Notes: generated by a model from the letters alone, not told the origin. A stretch of 64,000 nt of DNA from an uncultured Propionibacteriaceae bacterium (GCA_937926975.1 CALBCJ010000001.1:28581-92580), one strand, 5' to 3'; counted from the stretch's first letter, positions 52,589 through 62,127 are shown. Numbers and translations: made by a program.

Positions 52589-53272
52589 ATGACCGACCAC
52601 CCGACCTCCCCCACCCCGGGCAGCGGCTCGTACCTGAACCAGGGCTCGGACATCTACCGGGAGTCGTTCCGGATCATCCGCGCCGAGACCAGCCTGGACC
52701 GGTTCCCAGACGACCTGGAGCCGGTGGTCGTACGGATGGTGCACGCCTCGGGCGACCCGACGATCGCCGACAGCATCGCCTTCACCCCGGGCCTGGCCCG
52801 GGCCTGCCGGGACGCGCTGCGCGCCGGGGCGGCGGTCCTGTGCGACTCGTCGATGGTGGCGACCGGGATCATCCGCTCCCGGCTCCCGCGGGAGAACCAG
52901 GTGGTCTGCCACATCAAGGACCCCCGGCTGGCCGAGCTGGCGCAGCAGCGCGGCACCACGAAGACCTGCGCCGCGGTCGACCTGTGGGCGGCCGACGAGC
53001 TGCTGGACCAGGCGGTGGTCGCGATCGGGAACGCCCCGACAGCGCTGTTCCGGCTGCTTGAGGTCTGCCAGGAGACCGGTGCCCGCCCGGCCGGGGTGGT
53101 CGGGATCCCGGTCGGCTTCGTCGGGGCTGCCGAGTCGAAGCAGGCCCTGGTGGACTCGGACCTGGGCCTGGAGTACCTGACCCTGCTCGGGCGCCGGGGC
53201 GGCTCGGCGGTGACGGTGGCCGCGGTGAACGCGATCGCCTCGTCCGACGAGCTGACCAACGAGCACCGGTGA
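52589..53272 (+). CDS. cbiC: Cobalt-precorrin-8 methylmutase
   Basis: 227 residues, CbiC/CobH. Conserved RMVHASGDP, CDSSMVATGI and IGNAPTALFRLLE, with IPVGFVGAAESK near the C-terminus. It moves the C11 methyl to C12, giving cobyrinic acid. AAGGAG precedes the ATG. It overlaps cbiD by GTGA. Confidence 0.95.
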   Translation: MTDHPTSPTPGSGSYLNQGSDIYRESFRIIRAETSLDRFPDDLEPVVVRMVHASGDPTIADSIAFTPGLARACRDALRAGAAVLCDSSMVATGIIRSRLPRENQVVCHIKDPRLAELAQQRGTTKTCAAVDLWAADELLDQAVVAIGNAPTALFRLLEVCQETGARPAGVVGIPVGFVGAAESKQALVDSDLGLEYLTLLGRRGGSAVTVAAVNAIASSDELTNEHR

Positions 53273-54582
53273 GCGAGGGCCGGGTTCCGGAGCCGACCGG
53301 TACGGCGAGACCGGCCGGCCCGTCTGGGGGGACCTCTCCGGCCTCTGCTCTCACTCCGGCTTCCCCCGACCCCTCTCCGGCCAGCGCAGACGCCTCGGGG
53401 AACGACCCGGCGCCGCCCGGGCCCGGCAATGACGCGGCCCTGGCCGAGACCGGCCGGCAGGCCTCACGCCCGACCGGGCGGGCCGCCCAGCTGAGCTCGT
53501 CGCAGCTGCGCCCGGGCTGGACGACCGGGGCCTGCGCCGCGGCCGGGGCCCGGGCCGCCTGGGTCGCGCTCCACACCGGCGACTTCCCTGACCCGGTCGA
53601 GGTGGCCCTGCCGCAGGGCCGGCGGCCGGCGTTCGCCCTGACCAGCGAGTCCTTGGCGGGCGACGAGGCCAGTGCTGCGGTCACCAAGGACGCCGGCGAC
53701 GACCCCGACGTCACCCACGGCGCGGTGATCCGCACCACCGTACGGCGCGGAGCGCCCGGGACCGGGGTCCAGTTCGTCGCGGGTACGGGGGTGGGTACCA
53801 TCACCCGTCCGGGGCTGCCGCTGCCGGTCGGGGAGCCGGCGATCAACCCGATGCCTCGGCAGTACATCACCGAGAACCTGCTGGAGGCCTCCCGCGAGCT
53901 CGGCCTGGCCGGGGCCGAGACGGGCCAGGTCGATGCGGTGGTCGAGGTCGCCGTCGACCACGGCGAGGAGCTGGCCGCCCGCACCTGGAACCCCCGGATC
54001 GGGATCGTCGGCGGGATCTCGGTCCTCGGCACCACCGGGGTCGTCGTCCCGTACTCCTGCTCGGCCTGGATCGCCTCCATCCACGAAGGCATCGACGTCG
54101 CCCGGGCCAGCGGCGCCACCCATGCCGCGGCCTGCACCGGGTCGACCTCGGAAGCGACCGTCACCAGCCTGTACGAGGGCGTCGAGGTGCTCGACATGGG
54201 CGACTTCGCCGGGGCCGTCCTGAAGTACCTGCGCCGCCACCCGCTGCCCCGGCTGACGATCTGCGGCGGGGTCGCCAAGCTGTCGAAGCTCGCCAACGGG
54301 TACCTCGACCTGCACTCGCACCGGACCCAGGTCGACACCGGCCACCTGGCCGAGCTGGCGACCGCAGCCGGCGCCTCCCCGGAGCTCGCCGGTGCCGTAC
54401 GCGACGCCACCACGGTCGCCGGGGCGGTCAGTCGCTGCGCCGAGGCCGGGGTCGACCTGGCCGGGGAGATCGCCGCTGCCGCCCGTACCCAGGCGCTGGA
54501 CGTGCTGCGCGGAGCGCCGGTCGCGGTGGAGGTGATCTGTACGGACCGGCGCGGCGCTGTGATCGCCCGTACGGGCTGGTAG
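53269..54582 (+). CDS. cbiD: Cobalt-precorrin-5B C1-methyltransferase
   Basis: 437 residues, longer than usual because of a Pro/Ser/Ala-rich N-terminal extension of about 80. The CbiD core starts with RPGWTTGACAAAGARAA and includes NPRIGIVGGISVLGTTG and LTICGGVAKLSKLANG. It methylates C1 in the anaerobic route. Its TAG directly abuts the stop of the convergent dcm gene with no base between. Confidence 0.94.
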   Translation: MSEGRVPEPTGTARPAGPSGGTSPASALTPASPDPSPASADASGNDPAPPGPGNDAALAETGRQASRPTGRAAQLSSSQLRPGWTTGACAAAGARAAWVALHTGDFPDPVEVALPQGRRPAFALTSESLAGDEASAAVTKDAGDDPDVTHGAVIRTTVRRGAPGTGVQFVAGTGVGTITRPGLPLPVGEPAINPMPRQYITENLLEASRELGLAGAETGQVDAVVEVAVDHGEELAARTWNPRIGIVGGISVLGTTGVVVPYSCSAWIASIHEGIDVARASGATHAAACTGSTSEATVTSLYEGVEVLDMGDFAGAVLKYLRRHPLPRLTICGGVAKLSKLANGYLDLHSHRTQVDTGHLAELATAAGASPELAGAVRDATTVAGAVSRCAEAGVDLAGEIAAAARTQALDVLRGAPVAVEVICTDRRGAVIARTGW

Positions 54583-55980
54583 CTATGCGTGGGCGGCCGG
54601 GGCCAGCGCGTCTGGTGAGGGGTTGGCCGGGGCCTGGAGGACCGCGTGCACGATGTGGGTGGGGATGTCGGCCTGGTCACGCTCGACATGGCGGCGCAGG
54701 GCGTACCAGGCGGCTCCCACGCAGACGCCGTTGCCGACCTGCTTGTACGAGGCGGCATCGCGCTGGTCGCCGAAGGTGAACGACTTCGGTAGCCCCTGCA
54801 GGCGGGCTCCTTCGTGGGGTGTGATCCGGCGCTGGCGCGGGCCGATGATGCTGGTCTGGGTGATCGCCACCAGGGCCGGCAGGTACGTGGGCCGCTTCGC
54901 TCGAATTCCCGACGGCCGCAAGTGCATCACCGTGTCCCACAGCGAGGTGGCATTCTGCGCCTGCCACTCCAGCTTTCGCCGAGTGGGCGGCATGGTCTGG
55001 ACCACCGGGTCGGCCAGCCAGCTGTTCAAGAAGCGCCGGTGCTGGTCATAGAACCGGGCATTCTTGACCAGGAAGTCCGCCTTCCAGGACGGCATTTTCT
55101 CTAGCGCCCGCGGGTCCAGGCTGGACTCGGTCACCCAGTGGTCGGCCCACAGCGGGAAGCCGGGCAGCCGTGAGCGCTCACTGCAGGGCGGAAGACTCTG
55201 CACGAGTAGGTCCCAGTGGTCGATCCAGGCCCGCTCGGTCGTGGTCAGGTCATAGCGCTCGAGGTGGTCGACCTCGTCGTCGGAGTCGAGGACCCACTCG
55301 GTGCTCCAGCGCTGCGGGTCCCAGCCGGCGACGGGCTCGCGTACGAGGGTCGGCGGCACCGTGGTGGGGTCAGGGGCCTGGCCCGGCCCGACGAAGGTCC
55401 CCAGCAGAAAGACCCGGTCGCGGACCTGGGGCGTGCCTCCCCGTGATGGCGGCAGAAAGTGCGGGCTGAACACCGACGGCGTGGCCGACACCCGGTAGCC
55501 GATGCGGTGCAGCTCGCGCACGATCACGTCCCACTCGTGGCGGTGGCGGGGCCCGGCGAGGTTGCGGACATTCTCCAGCAGAATGACCGACGGGCGACGT
55601 TCCTCCAGCACTCGGGCGATGTTCCAGAACAGGGTTCCGCGGGCCTCGTCCATGCCCGCCTGGCGGCCCGACTTGGAGAACGGCTGGCACGGGAACCCGG
55701 CCGCCAGCACGTCGATCTGGCGCGGCACGCCCACCAGGTCTCCAGTCTCCGGGGTGGCTGTAGTGATGTCCTCATTCACCACCACGTCACCGTCACCATC
55801 CGGCAGCCAGTTGCGCCGGTACGTGGCCAGCGCCTCCTGGTCGATCTCCGACACGAAGACGCACCGGCCGCCGGCGTGGGAGAGAACCGCATGAAAGCCG
55901 CCGATCCCGGCGAACAGGTCAGCGAAGGTGAACGCAGCGGCCACAGGCGACAGCTTGGAGCACCGGGTCGACGCTGTCAA
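54583..55980 (-). CDS. DNA cytosine-C5 methyltransferase
   Basis: 465 residues. Motif I FADLFAGIGGFH, catalytic PCQPFSKSG, ENV in LLENVRNL, QVRDRVF and the C-terminal KQVGNGV are all in order. The specificity domain is about 160 residues. Start is tentative: TTG at 55980 overlaps the vsr stop (TTGA), and a GTG at 55944 is the alternative. The target site is unknown. Paired with a Vsr nuclease, which protects against T:G mismatches from deaminated 5-methylcytosine. Confidence 0.93.
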   Translation of the reverse strand: MTASTRCSKLSPVAAAFTFADLFAGIGGFHAVLSHAGGRCVFVSEIDQEALATYRRNWLPDGDGDVVVNEDITTATPETGDLVGVPRQIDVLAAGFPCQPFSKSGRQAGMDEARGTLFWNIARVLEERRPSVILLENVRNLAGPRHRHEWDVIVRELHRIGYRVSATPSVFSPHFLPPSRGGTPQVRDRVFLLGTFVGPGQAPDPTTVPPTLVREPVAGWDPQRWSTEWVLDSDDEVDHLERYDLTTTERAWIDHWDLLVQSLPPCSERSRLPGFPLWADHWVTESSLDPRALEKMPSWKADFLVKNARFYDQHRRFLNSWLADPVVQTMPPTRRKLEWQAQNATSLWDTVMHLRPSGIRAKRPTYLPALVAITQTSIIGPRQRRITPHEGARLQGLPKSFTFGDQRDAASYKQVGNGVCVGAAWYALRRHVERDQADIPTHIVHAVLQAPANPSPDALAPAAHA

Positions 55981-56429
55981 CCTCCGCGAGCTGCCGGCCT
56001 GCTGGAGGACCGCAGCGGCGCAGCGACCGACTCTACGGTGTCGGCGCCGTCCGCCGCGTCGACGTGCTCCCAGATCCGCACCACCGTCCAGCCGAGCTCC
56101 TCCAGCCGCTGGGTGGTGTCGGCGTCACGGTCGCTGACCTTCTGCAGCTTCCACCGCCACCAGTCGCTGTTTGTCTGGGGCCGGGTGCCGTGCTCGGGGC
56201 AGCCGTGCCAGAAGCAGCCGTCGACGAAGACCGCCACCCGAATCCGGGGGAAGGCGATGTCGACCGAGCGCCGCGGCAGCCCGTCCACCCGGTACTGCAC
56301 CCGAAACCGCCAGCCGCGACGGTGCAGCTCCTTGCGCAGCGCCATCTCCGGGCTCGTCCCAGCCCTCGGCAGCCGCGCGTACCGGGCGCTGACAGCAGCG
56401 GTCGGAGGGGTCCGAGGCGGCTCTGTCAC
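55977..56429 (-). CDS. vsr: Vsr-type mismatch endonuclease
   Basis: 150 residues from the GTG at 56429. It carries SPEMALRKELHRRGWRFRVQ, SVDIAFPRIRVAVFVDGCFWHGC and TNSDWWRWK of very-short-patch repair nucleases, with the catalytic Asp in VDIAFP and His in FWHGCP. A GTG at 56498 would add 23 unconserved residues. It is transcribed ahead of the methyltransferase and overlaps it by TTGA. Confidence 0.9.
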   Translation of the reverse strand: MTEPPRTPPTAAVSARYARLPRAGTSPEMALRKELHRRGWRFRVQYRVDGLPRRSVDIAFPRIRVAVFVDGCFWHGCPEHGTRPQTNSDWWRWKLQKVSDRDADTTQRLEELGWTVVRIWEHVDAADGADTVESVAAPLRSSSRPAARGG

Positions 56430-56545
56430 GAAACCCCACCCTATGCCCGCGCCTGGCGTCCCGCCCGGGTCACCCGTACGAGTCGGGCCGTCGGCCACGA
56501 CGCGGCACCCGGCCAGGTGTCAGTAGCGACCTTTAGGCTGGCCGC

Positions 56546-57898
56546 ATGAGTACGGCACGACTGAGCGAGCTGCGGCTGCGGGCCTTCAAGTCCTTCCGCG
56601 ACGTGACCCTGCCGCTGGGGCCCGTCACGGTGCTCATCGGCCGCAACAGCTCGGGGAAGTCCAACGCGCTCGACGGCCTGGAGACCCTGGCGCGCCTAGC
56701 CAGCGGGCAAGACCTGGCCGACGCTCTTGACGGCCGACGCCGAGAGGCCGGAGCGGTCCGAGGCGGCTCGGCGGGGCTTCCCCCGCACGGGTCTACCTCA
56801 TTCCATCTCGGCTGCACCGTGGAGGTCGCCGATGGCATCTACGCGGACTTTCCGCCCTACACCTACGACGTGAAGGTCCAAGTCACCCCATACCTCCGGA
56901 TCGTGCGCGAAACCCTGACTGGTCGCGGCGTGTCAAAAAAGATGCCGCCGCCATCGAAAACCCTGTTCGACGCATCTGGGACGGCCGCACCCGGGCTCAT
57001 GGTCGAGGTGCACAACGGTAAACGGGGGGTGAATCCCTCTATTCCACTGCGAGACGACCGGCCCGTACTGACGCAGATCACCACCGCCCTGACCGGGACC
57101 ACCCTGGCCGAGCGACGGGTGCTGCAGGGCGCCGAGACGGTGCTCACGGCGCTGCGCGGCGTCTTCCACCTCGACCCGGTCCCGCACCTGATGCGCGGCT
57201 ACGTACCGGAGCGGGACTCGCAGCTGCGCCGTACGGCCGAGAACCTCTCAGCTGCCCTGCAGCGACTCGGCAAGCAGGAGCCGACAACCCTGAGCACCAT
57301 CGAGCAGCACCTGCGGGGTGTGGTGGACGAGGGAGTCCAGCAGATCAGCTTCGCCTCCTCCGAGCTGGGCGACGTCATGATGGTGCTCGACGAGCAGCGC
57401 GGCGGGGCCCTGGAGCGGACCCCGGCGCGTGAGATGAGCGACGGGCTGCTCCGGTTCACGGCTGTGGCCGCGGCCCTGCTGTCGTCGCGGCACCTGGACA
57501 TCGAGGAGACCCTGCCCCGGACCGGTAGTCACGACGCGACCGACGGCGCAGTCCAGATCGTGATCGAGGAGCTGGAGAACGGTCTTCACCCGTCGCAGGC
57601 GTCGCGGGTGCTCGACCTGGTCCGTGATGCTGCTGCGGACCAGACCCGGGTGCTGGTGACCACCCACAGCCCGGCGCTGCTCGACGCCGCCGAAGGGATC
57701 CTCAACGACTCGATCTACCTCTGCCACCGGGACCTGGCTTCGGGCCACAGCCAGATCACTGCCCTGCGGGAGCTGCCGGGGTATGCCCGAGCGCTTGCGG
57801 AGCGGACCCTGGGCTCGGCTGTCGCCACCGACGCCCTGCTCGCAGACGACACCGAGCAGGACCACCACGAGTTCAAGCAGCTGCTGGGGCTGCGATGA
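56546..57898 (+). CDS. AAA-family ATPase (OLD/SMC-like) of a putative defence pair
   Basis: 450 residues. Walker A LIGRNSSGKSN near residue 31 and a FKSF element before it are those of AAA_21/OLD-like ATPases. Walker B is VIEELENGLHPSQ at about 340, followed by VTTHSPALLD, the ABC-like signature ends in EMSDGLLRF. No nuclease (Toprim) domain follows. ATGA overlap with a PIN-like gene and the location next to dcm-vsr suggest a two-gene defence module. The target is unknown. Confidence 0.82.
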   Translation: MSTARLSELRLRAFKSFRDVTLPLGPVTVLIGRNSSGKSNALDGLETLARLASGQDLADALDGRRREAGAVRGGSAGLPPHGSTSFHLGCTVEVADGIYADFPPYTYDVKVQVTPYLRIVRETLTGRGVSKKMPPPSKTLFDASGTAAPGLMVEVHNGKRGVNPSIPLRDDRPVLTQITTALTGTTLAERRVLQGAETVLTALRGVFHLDPVPHLMRGYVPERDSQLRRTAENLSAALQRLGKQEPTTLSTIEQHLRGVVDEGVQQISFASSELGDVMMVLDEQRGGALERTPAREMSDGLLRFTAVAAALLSSRHLDIEETLPRTGSHDATDGAVQIVIEELENGLHPSQASRVLDLVRDAAADQTRVLVTTHSPALLDAAEGILNDSIYLCHRDLASGHSQITALRELPGYARALAERTLGSAVATDALLADDTEQDHHEFKQLLGLR

Positions 57899-58362
57899 CT
57901 CCCGCGATCTGGTTCATCGACACCAGCGTGCTCACCAACCTGCTTCCGGTGCCGGGGCGAGACCAGGACAGTACCGCGGTGCGTGACCTGCTGCAGCACC
58001 ACACTGATCGCGGTGACCGGTTCATTCTGCCGATCACCTCGGTCATCGAGACCGGCAACTTCGTGGCCCAGATCCCAGACGGTCACGTCCGGCGCTCCAC
58101 GGCGGAGAGGTTCGAGCACCTTCTGCGCCTGGTGGCCGATGGGAAGAGCCCCTGGATCTTCCACGACGTACCCTGGAACGCCCAGTTTCTCCAGCGGTTG
58201 CTTGATGGAGCCGGCACCGAGATCTCCTACCTCAACCACGCCATCGCCGAAGTTGGCATGGGCGACCTCTGCATCCTCACCGAGCGTGACCACTACCGCC
58301 GACGCACCGGAGTCCGGGCGAAGATCTGGACCTTGGACCACGGGCTGGCCGCCCACGGCTGA
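57895..58362 (+). CDS. PIN-like nuclease partner of the AAA ATPase
   Basis: 155 residues. The acidic pattern is that of PIN-type nucleases: FIDTSVLTN (Asp9), SVIETGNF (Glu52) and GMGDLCILTERD (Asp124, Glu130, Asp132). The fold length fits. ATGA coupling to the ATPase gene indicates that both act together. Catalysis on RNA is expected from the family and not shown here. No antitoxin gene is adjacent, so the ATPase may keep it in check. Confidence 0.68.
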   Translation: MTPAIWFIDTSVLTNLLPVPGRDQDSTAVRDLLQHHTDRGDRFILPITSVIETGNFVAQIPDGHVRRSTAERFEHLLRLVADGKSPWIFHDVPWNAQFLQRLLDGAGTEISYLNHAIAEVGMGDLCILTERDHYRRRTGVRAKIWTLDHGLAAHG

Positions 58363-58382
58363 GCGCGGGCGGCCCGTACGGG

Positions 58383-59621
58383 TCAGCCCTGCAGGACCTC
58401 CAGGAGCTGGTCGCGCAGGCGGGCCGAGCGGCGAGGACTGCGGTTGCCGACCACGCTCACGGTGATCCCGCCGGACTGCTCGGTGGCGGGGGTGAAGGCG
58501 GTGCCCTGGTCGGCCCGGTCACTGCGGACGCAGAAGACCCCGTGCCGGGTGGCGACCTCGACGACCTGGGCGTTCACCTGCGGGTCGTTCGTCAGCGCCT
58601 GCACGTACCAGGCACCCTCGACGTCCGTCTCGGCGAACGCCCGCTTGTCCCAGGTGACCAGGCCCTTCGCGGCCATCTTGGAGACCCGGATGCCGGCGTT
58701 CGGGGCGACCACGTGCACCTTCGCGCCGGCGTCCAGCAGCCGTACGATGCGGCGCTCAGCGACCCGCCCGGCGCCGACGACCAGCACCCGCCGGCCCTGC
58801 AGCCGCAGCCCCGCCAGGTACACCGGGGCACCATCACCGAGCCCGGTCTCGCCGAGCGGCTCCCGGTAGCGGTCGACGACCACCTCGGCGAGCTCGTCGC
58901 AGTCGCCGATCACGTCCGCGATCCGTACCTCCACCTCGGGCCGAGACTGCGCCCAGGCCTGGGCCTGCTCAGCCTGCCACTGCTGCAGCTTGCCCGGGAA
59001 GAGGTAGTTCCCGACCACGACGATCTTCTGGTACCCCTGAGCGGCAAGGGAGTTCAGCGCCTCCGGCAGGGACGGGCGGCAGACCTGGATGAAGGCCGGC
59101 TCGACCCGTCCCAGCTCGTTCTCCTCCCAGAACAGCCGGGCCAGCTGGTAGTGGGCGGCGTTCGCGTCGGGCACCACCGCACCGCGGCCGACGACGACGC
59201 AGCCGACGTCGCGGGCCTGCCACGGCTCCCCCTCCGCCAGCGCCGACGCCAGCCGCTGCCCGAGCGCGCGGCGCAGCCGTACGTCCGGCTGCAGCGGCGT
59301 GCCGTAGCGGACCTCCGCGTCGCCGCGGCCCTCGTCGATCGCCTCGGGAATGTCGGTACGGACGTGCCCGCCGGTGTGCAGCATCAGCGGTACGACCACC
59401 GCGGCCGGGCTGCCCCCGTCGGCCTGGGCGACCGCGGCGGCGACCGCCTCGGCGATCCCAGGCTCGGCGAGCTCGACAAAGCCCAGCTCGACCGGGGCGC
59501 CGCCCAGCCTCTGCCGTACCCGCTCAGTGAGGGCGCGGCAGGCCGCGACCCCGTCCTCGTTGCGGGTGCCGTGGGCCGCGATCACCAGCGGCGTCGTGGT
59601 CGTGGAAGTCTGCTCAGTCAT
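58383..59621 (-). CDS. CbiX cobaltochelatase fused to precorrin-2 dehydrogenase
   Basis: 412 residues. Residues 1-240 are a two-repeat CbiX: catalytic His in IAAHGTR and a second in MLHTGGHVRTDIPEA. The second repeat has VVGRGAVVPDANA, lacking the His. Residues 250-412 are the NAD-binding Met8p/CysG-N part with YLAGLRLQGRRVLVVGAGRVAERR. It would oxidise precorrin-2 to sirohydrochlorin and insert cobalt in one polypeptide. ATG at 59621 overlaps the cbiEGH gene by eight bases. Confidence 0.88.
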   Translation of the reverse strand: MTEQTSTTTTPLVIAAHGTRNEDGVAACRALTERVRQRLGGAPVELGFVELAEPGIAEAVAAAVAQADGGSPAAVVVPLMLHTGGHVRTDIPEAIDEGRGDAEVRYGTPLQPDVRLRRALGQRLASALAEGEPWQARDVGCVVVGRGAVVPDANAAHYQLARLFWEENELGRVEPAFIQVCRPSLPEALNSLAAQGYQKIVVVGNYLFPGKLQQWQAEQAQAWAQSRPEVEVRIADVIGDCDELAEVVVDRYREPLGETGLGDGAPVYLAGLRLQGRRVLVVGAGRVAERRIVRLLDAGAKVHVVAPNAGIRVSKMAAKGLVTWDKRAFAETDVEGAWYVQALTNDPQVNAQVVEVATRHGVFCVRSDRADQGTAFTPATEQSGGITVSVVGNRSPRRSARLRDQLLEVLQG

Positions 59622-62127
59622 CGTTGTCCTCGCTGTTGTCGTGTCGGTTGCGGCGTGGTGGCTCTCGGTGGTTTGCCTGGTGCTCGGCGCTGATGTGCCC
59701 GTCCATCCAGTGGTAGTCACGGGGGGTCACCATCAGCCGCCTGCCGTCGCCGCTGGTCACGTACCGGCTGGTCGACGAGCCGACGACCACTAGGGTGGTC
59801 ATCGCGACCCACTCCGGCTGGAAGTCGGCCAGGGTCGACATGACCACCTCCTGCTGGCGCCGCTCGGCGTGCGAGACCAGCGCCACCGGGGTGGTCGGTG
59901 GGCGGTGCTCGGCCATGACCGCCAGAGCGTCCGGCAGCTGGTGGGTCCGGGTCCTGGAGCGCGGGTTGTAGAAGACGGTCACCAGGTCGCCCTCGGCGGC
60001 CGCCCGGACCCGCTTCAGGATCAGGTCCCAGTCGGTGTGCAGGTCCGACAGGCTGATCGTGGCGTGGTCGTGCCCGAGCGGGGCGCCGAGGATCGCCGAC
60101 ACGGCCAGCTCGGCGGTCACCCCAGGCACGATCTCGACATCGATCCCGTCGGTACCCATCTCCAGCGTCGGCGAGGCCATCGCGTAGATCGCCGGGTCGC
60201 CGCCGCAGACGAAGGCCACGTTGCGGCCCTCCCGGGCGGCGCTGATCGCGGCCTGGGTCCGCTCCTCCTCGGTGCCCATCTTGGTCGCCAGGACGGTCGC
60301 GCCGGGGCGGACCAGGTCCCGGATCTGACGCACGTACGGGGCGTAGCCGGCGACGAAGGTGGCGTTCTGGATCGCCTTCACCGCGCGCGGGGTCAGCAGG
60401 TCCCGGGAGCCGGGCCCGAGGCCCACCACGGCCAGCCGGCCCCGGGCCGGGACCCGGCCCACCGCGCAGGTCGCCTCCGGTGTCTTCTGCTTGGTCACCG
60501 CCAGCCGGGCGCCGCTGGCCAGGACCGATGCCTCGGCGACGCTCGGGGTGCCGACCTCGCGGGCCACCACGTCCGACGGGGTCGGGGCGTTCTGCGCGGC
60601 CAGGGTCTCGGCCGGGTACGTGACGTAGTCGATGCCGAGCCGGTGCGCCAGCTGGATCAGGCCCAGCTCGCCGGCCTTCACCTCGTGGCTGGTGAGCCGG
60701 CACACCGACGACTCCGCCAGCCCGGCCTCGGCGAGCACCCGGGTCAGCAGCCCGTACAGGTGGTCGGTGTCGGTGCCGCTGTTGCAGCCCATCCCCACCA
60801 CCAGCGAGCGCGGGTGCAGCACCACGGTCGGCAGGTCGCCGGTCTCGGCGGCCAGCGCCTCGGCCGTACGGTCGCTGACGATGATCTGGGCGACGGGCTG
60901 CTCGGCGGCCTCGGAGACGTTCTTCGGCAGCGGCGGCAGCGGCCACGGGTGGTCGCGCTGCACCCGTACGGGCCTGCCGGCGATCACCGCACCAGTCACC
61001 GTGGCCACGTCACCCTCGAAGCCCCAGCCGAGCTGGTCCAGAGCCGGCAGGCCGAGCGAGTCGGTGGCGGTCGACACGACAGCGGTCCCGCCGAGCGCCC
61101 CGGCGACCTGGCGGGCCAGCTCGTTGGCCCCGCCCACATGCCCCCCGACCAGGGGGATCGCGAACCGTCCGGCCTCGTCGACGACGACCACGCCCGGGTC
61201 GGTCTTCTTTGACTCCAGCAGCGGCGCGATGATCCTCGTGGTCGCGCCCAGAGCCAGGTGGGAGATGATCAGGTCGCACTCCGACCAGGCCGCCACCAGG
61301 CCCTGCGTGGCCGGGCCGGCGTACCGCCTGGAGGTCACCCGCAGCGCGGCGTCGATGGTGTCGGCGTGGGCCAGGGAGGCGTCGGTGGTGATGACCTGGC
61401 CGATGACCGGGTCCCGGTCGGAGCCGTCGGGGTTCGTGTGCTGCCCGGGCTGCGGGTCGGAGTCGGTGAGCGCGTTCGGGTCGCCGGCCAGCTCCGGGTT
61501 GGCGCCGAGGGCCTCCGGGGAGTCCGGGTGGTGCGCCAGCACCAGCACCACGTACGGGCTGACCAGGTCACTCGCCTCGCAGACGGCCCGGGCCTGGGAC
61601 TCGTCGAGCACCCGTACGCGCTGCTGCGGCTCGCCCATCTGCTCGCCGACCACGTACGTGCGGCCGAGGCCGGCCAGGCCGGCGACGAGCTCGGGCAGGC
61701 CACGGTTGGGGGCGGTCAGCATCCCGACCTTGGGGTGGACCTTGGCGGCCCGGACCGCGGTCTCGACGCCGCGGGCGTGCGCCGACACGAGCTGGGCGTC
61801 GTCCCACGGCAGCCCGACAGCGGCGAAGGTGGCCTGCAGCGAGGTCGGCGCGGTGATGACCTCGACCGGGAGCCCGGCCTGCCGGATCCGGCGGACCACC
61901 CCGAAGAAGAGCGGGTCACCCGAGGCGATCACGACGACCTTCGCCTCGGCGCCGGCCTGCTGGACCCGCTCGACCGCCGGCCCGATCAGGCCGAGCACCT
62001 GGCGGCGCTCCTCGGGTACGTCGAGCGCGTCGAGGTGCCGGCGCCCGCCGACCACCAGGTCGGCCGCGGCAACGTCGCGGCGCATCGCCTCGGTCAGCTC
62101 ACCGAGGTAGCCGTAGACCCGAATCAT
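59614..62127 (-). CDS. CbiE-CbiG-CbiH trifunctional fusion
   Basis: 837 residues. Residues 1-215 are CbiE (GGRRHLDAL, SGDPLFFGVVRRI), a precorrin-6B C5-methyltransferase. About 225-560 are CbiG, which opens the lactone (ECDLIISHLALGATTRI; PLVGGHVGGANELA; GMGCNSGTD). About 565-815 are CbiH, the ring-contracting C17-methyltransferase (RLAVVGLGPGSRDLLTP; CGGDPAIYAM; VPGVTAELA). The C-terminal 20 residues are a charged tail. It overlaps cbiF by ATGA. Established knowledge: the same triple fusion is reported in propionibacteria. Confidence 0.94.
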   Translation of the reverse strand: MIRVYGYLGELTEAMRRDVAAADLVVGGRRHLDALDVPEERRQVLGLIGPAVERVQQAGAEAKVVVIASGDPLFFGVVRRIRQAGLPVEVITAPTSLQATFAAVGLPWDDAQLVSAHARGVETAVRAAKVHPKVGMLTAPNRGLPELVAGLAGLGRTYVVGEQMGEPQQRVRVLDESQARAVCEASDLVSPYVVLVLAHHPDSPEALGANPELAGDPNALTDSDPQPGQHTNPDGSDRDPVIGQVITTDASLAHADTIDAALRVTSRRYAGPATQGLVAAWSECDLIISHLALGATTRIIAPLLESKKTDPGVVVVDEAGRFAIPLVGGHVGGANELARQVAGALGGTAVVSTATDSLGLPALDQLGWGFEGDVATVTGAVIAGRPVRVQRDHPWPLPPLPKNVSEAAEQPVAQIIVSDRTAEALAAETGDLPTVVLHPRSLVVGMGCNSGTDTDHLYGLLTRVLAEAGLAESSVCRLTSHEVKAGELGLIQLAHRLGIDYVTYPAETLAAQNAPTPSDVVAREVGTPSVAEASVLASGARLAVTKQKTPEATCAVGRVPARGRLAVVGLGPGSRDLLTPRAVKAIQNATFVAGYAPYVRQIRDLVRPGATVLATKMGTEEERTQAAISAAREGRNVAFVCGGDPAIYAMASPTLEMGTDGIDVEIVPGVTAELAVSAILGAPLGHDHATISLSDLHTDWDLILKRVRAAAEGDLVTVFYNPRSRTRTHQLPDALAVMAEHRPPTTPVALVSHAERRQQEVVMSTLADFQPEWVAMTTLVVVGSSTSRYVTSGDGRRLMVTPRDYHWMDGHISAEHQANHREPPRRNRHDNSEDNDD

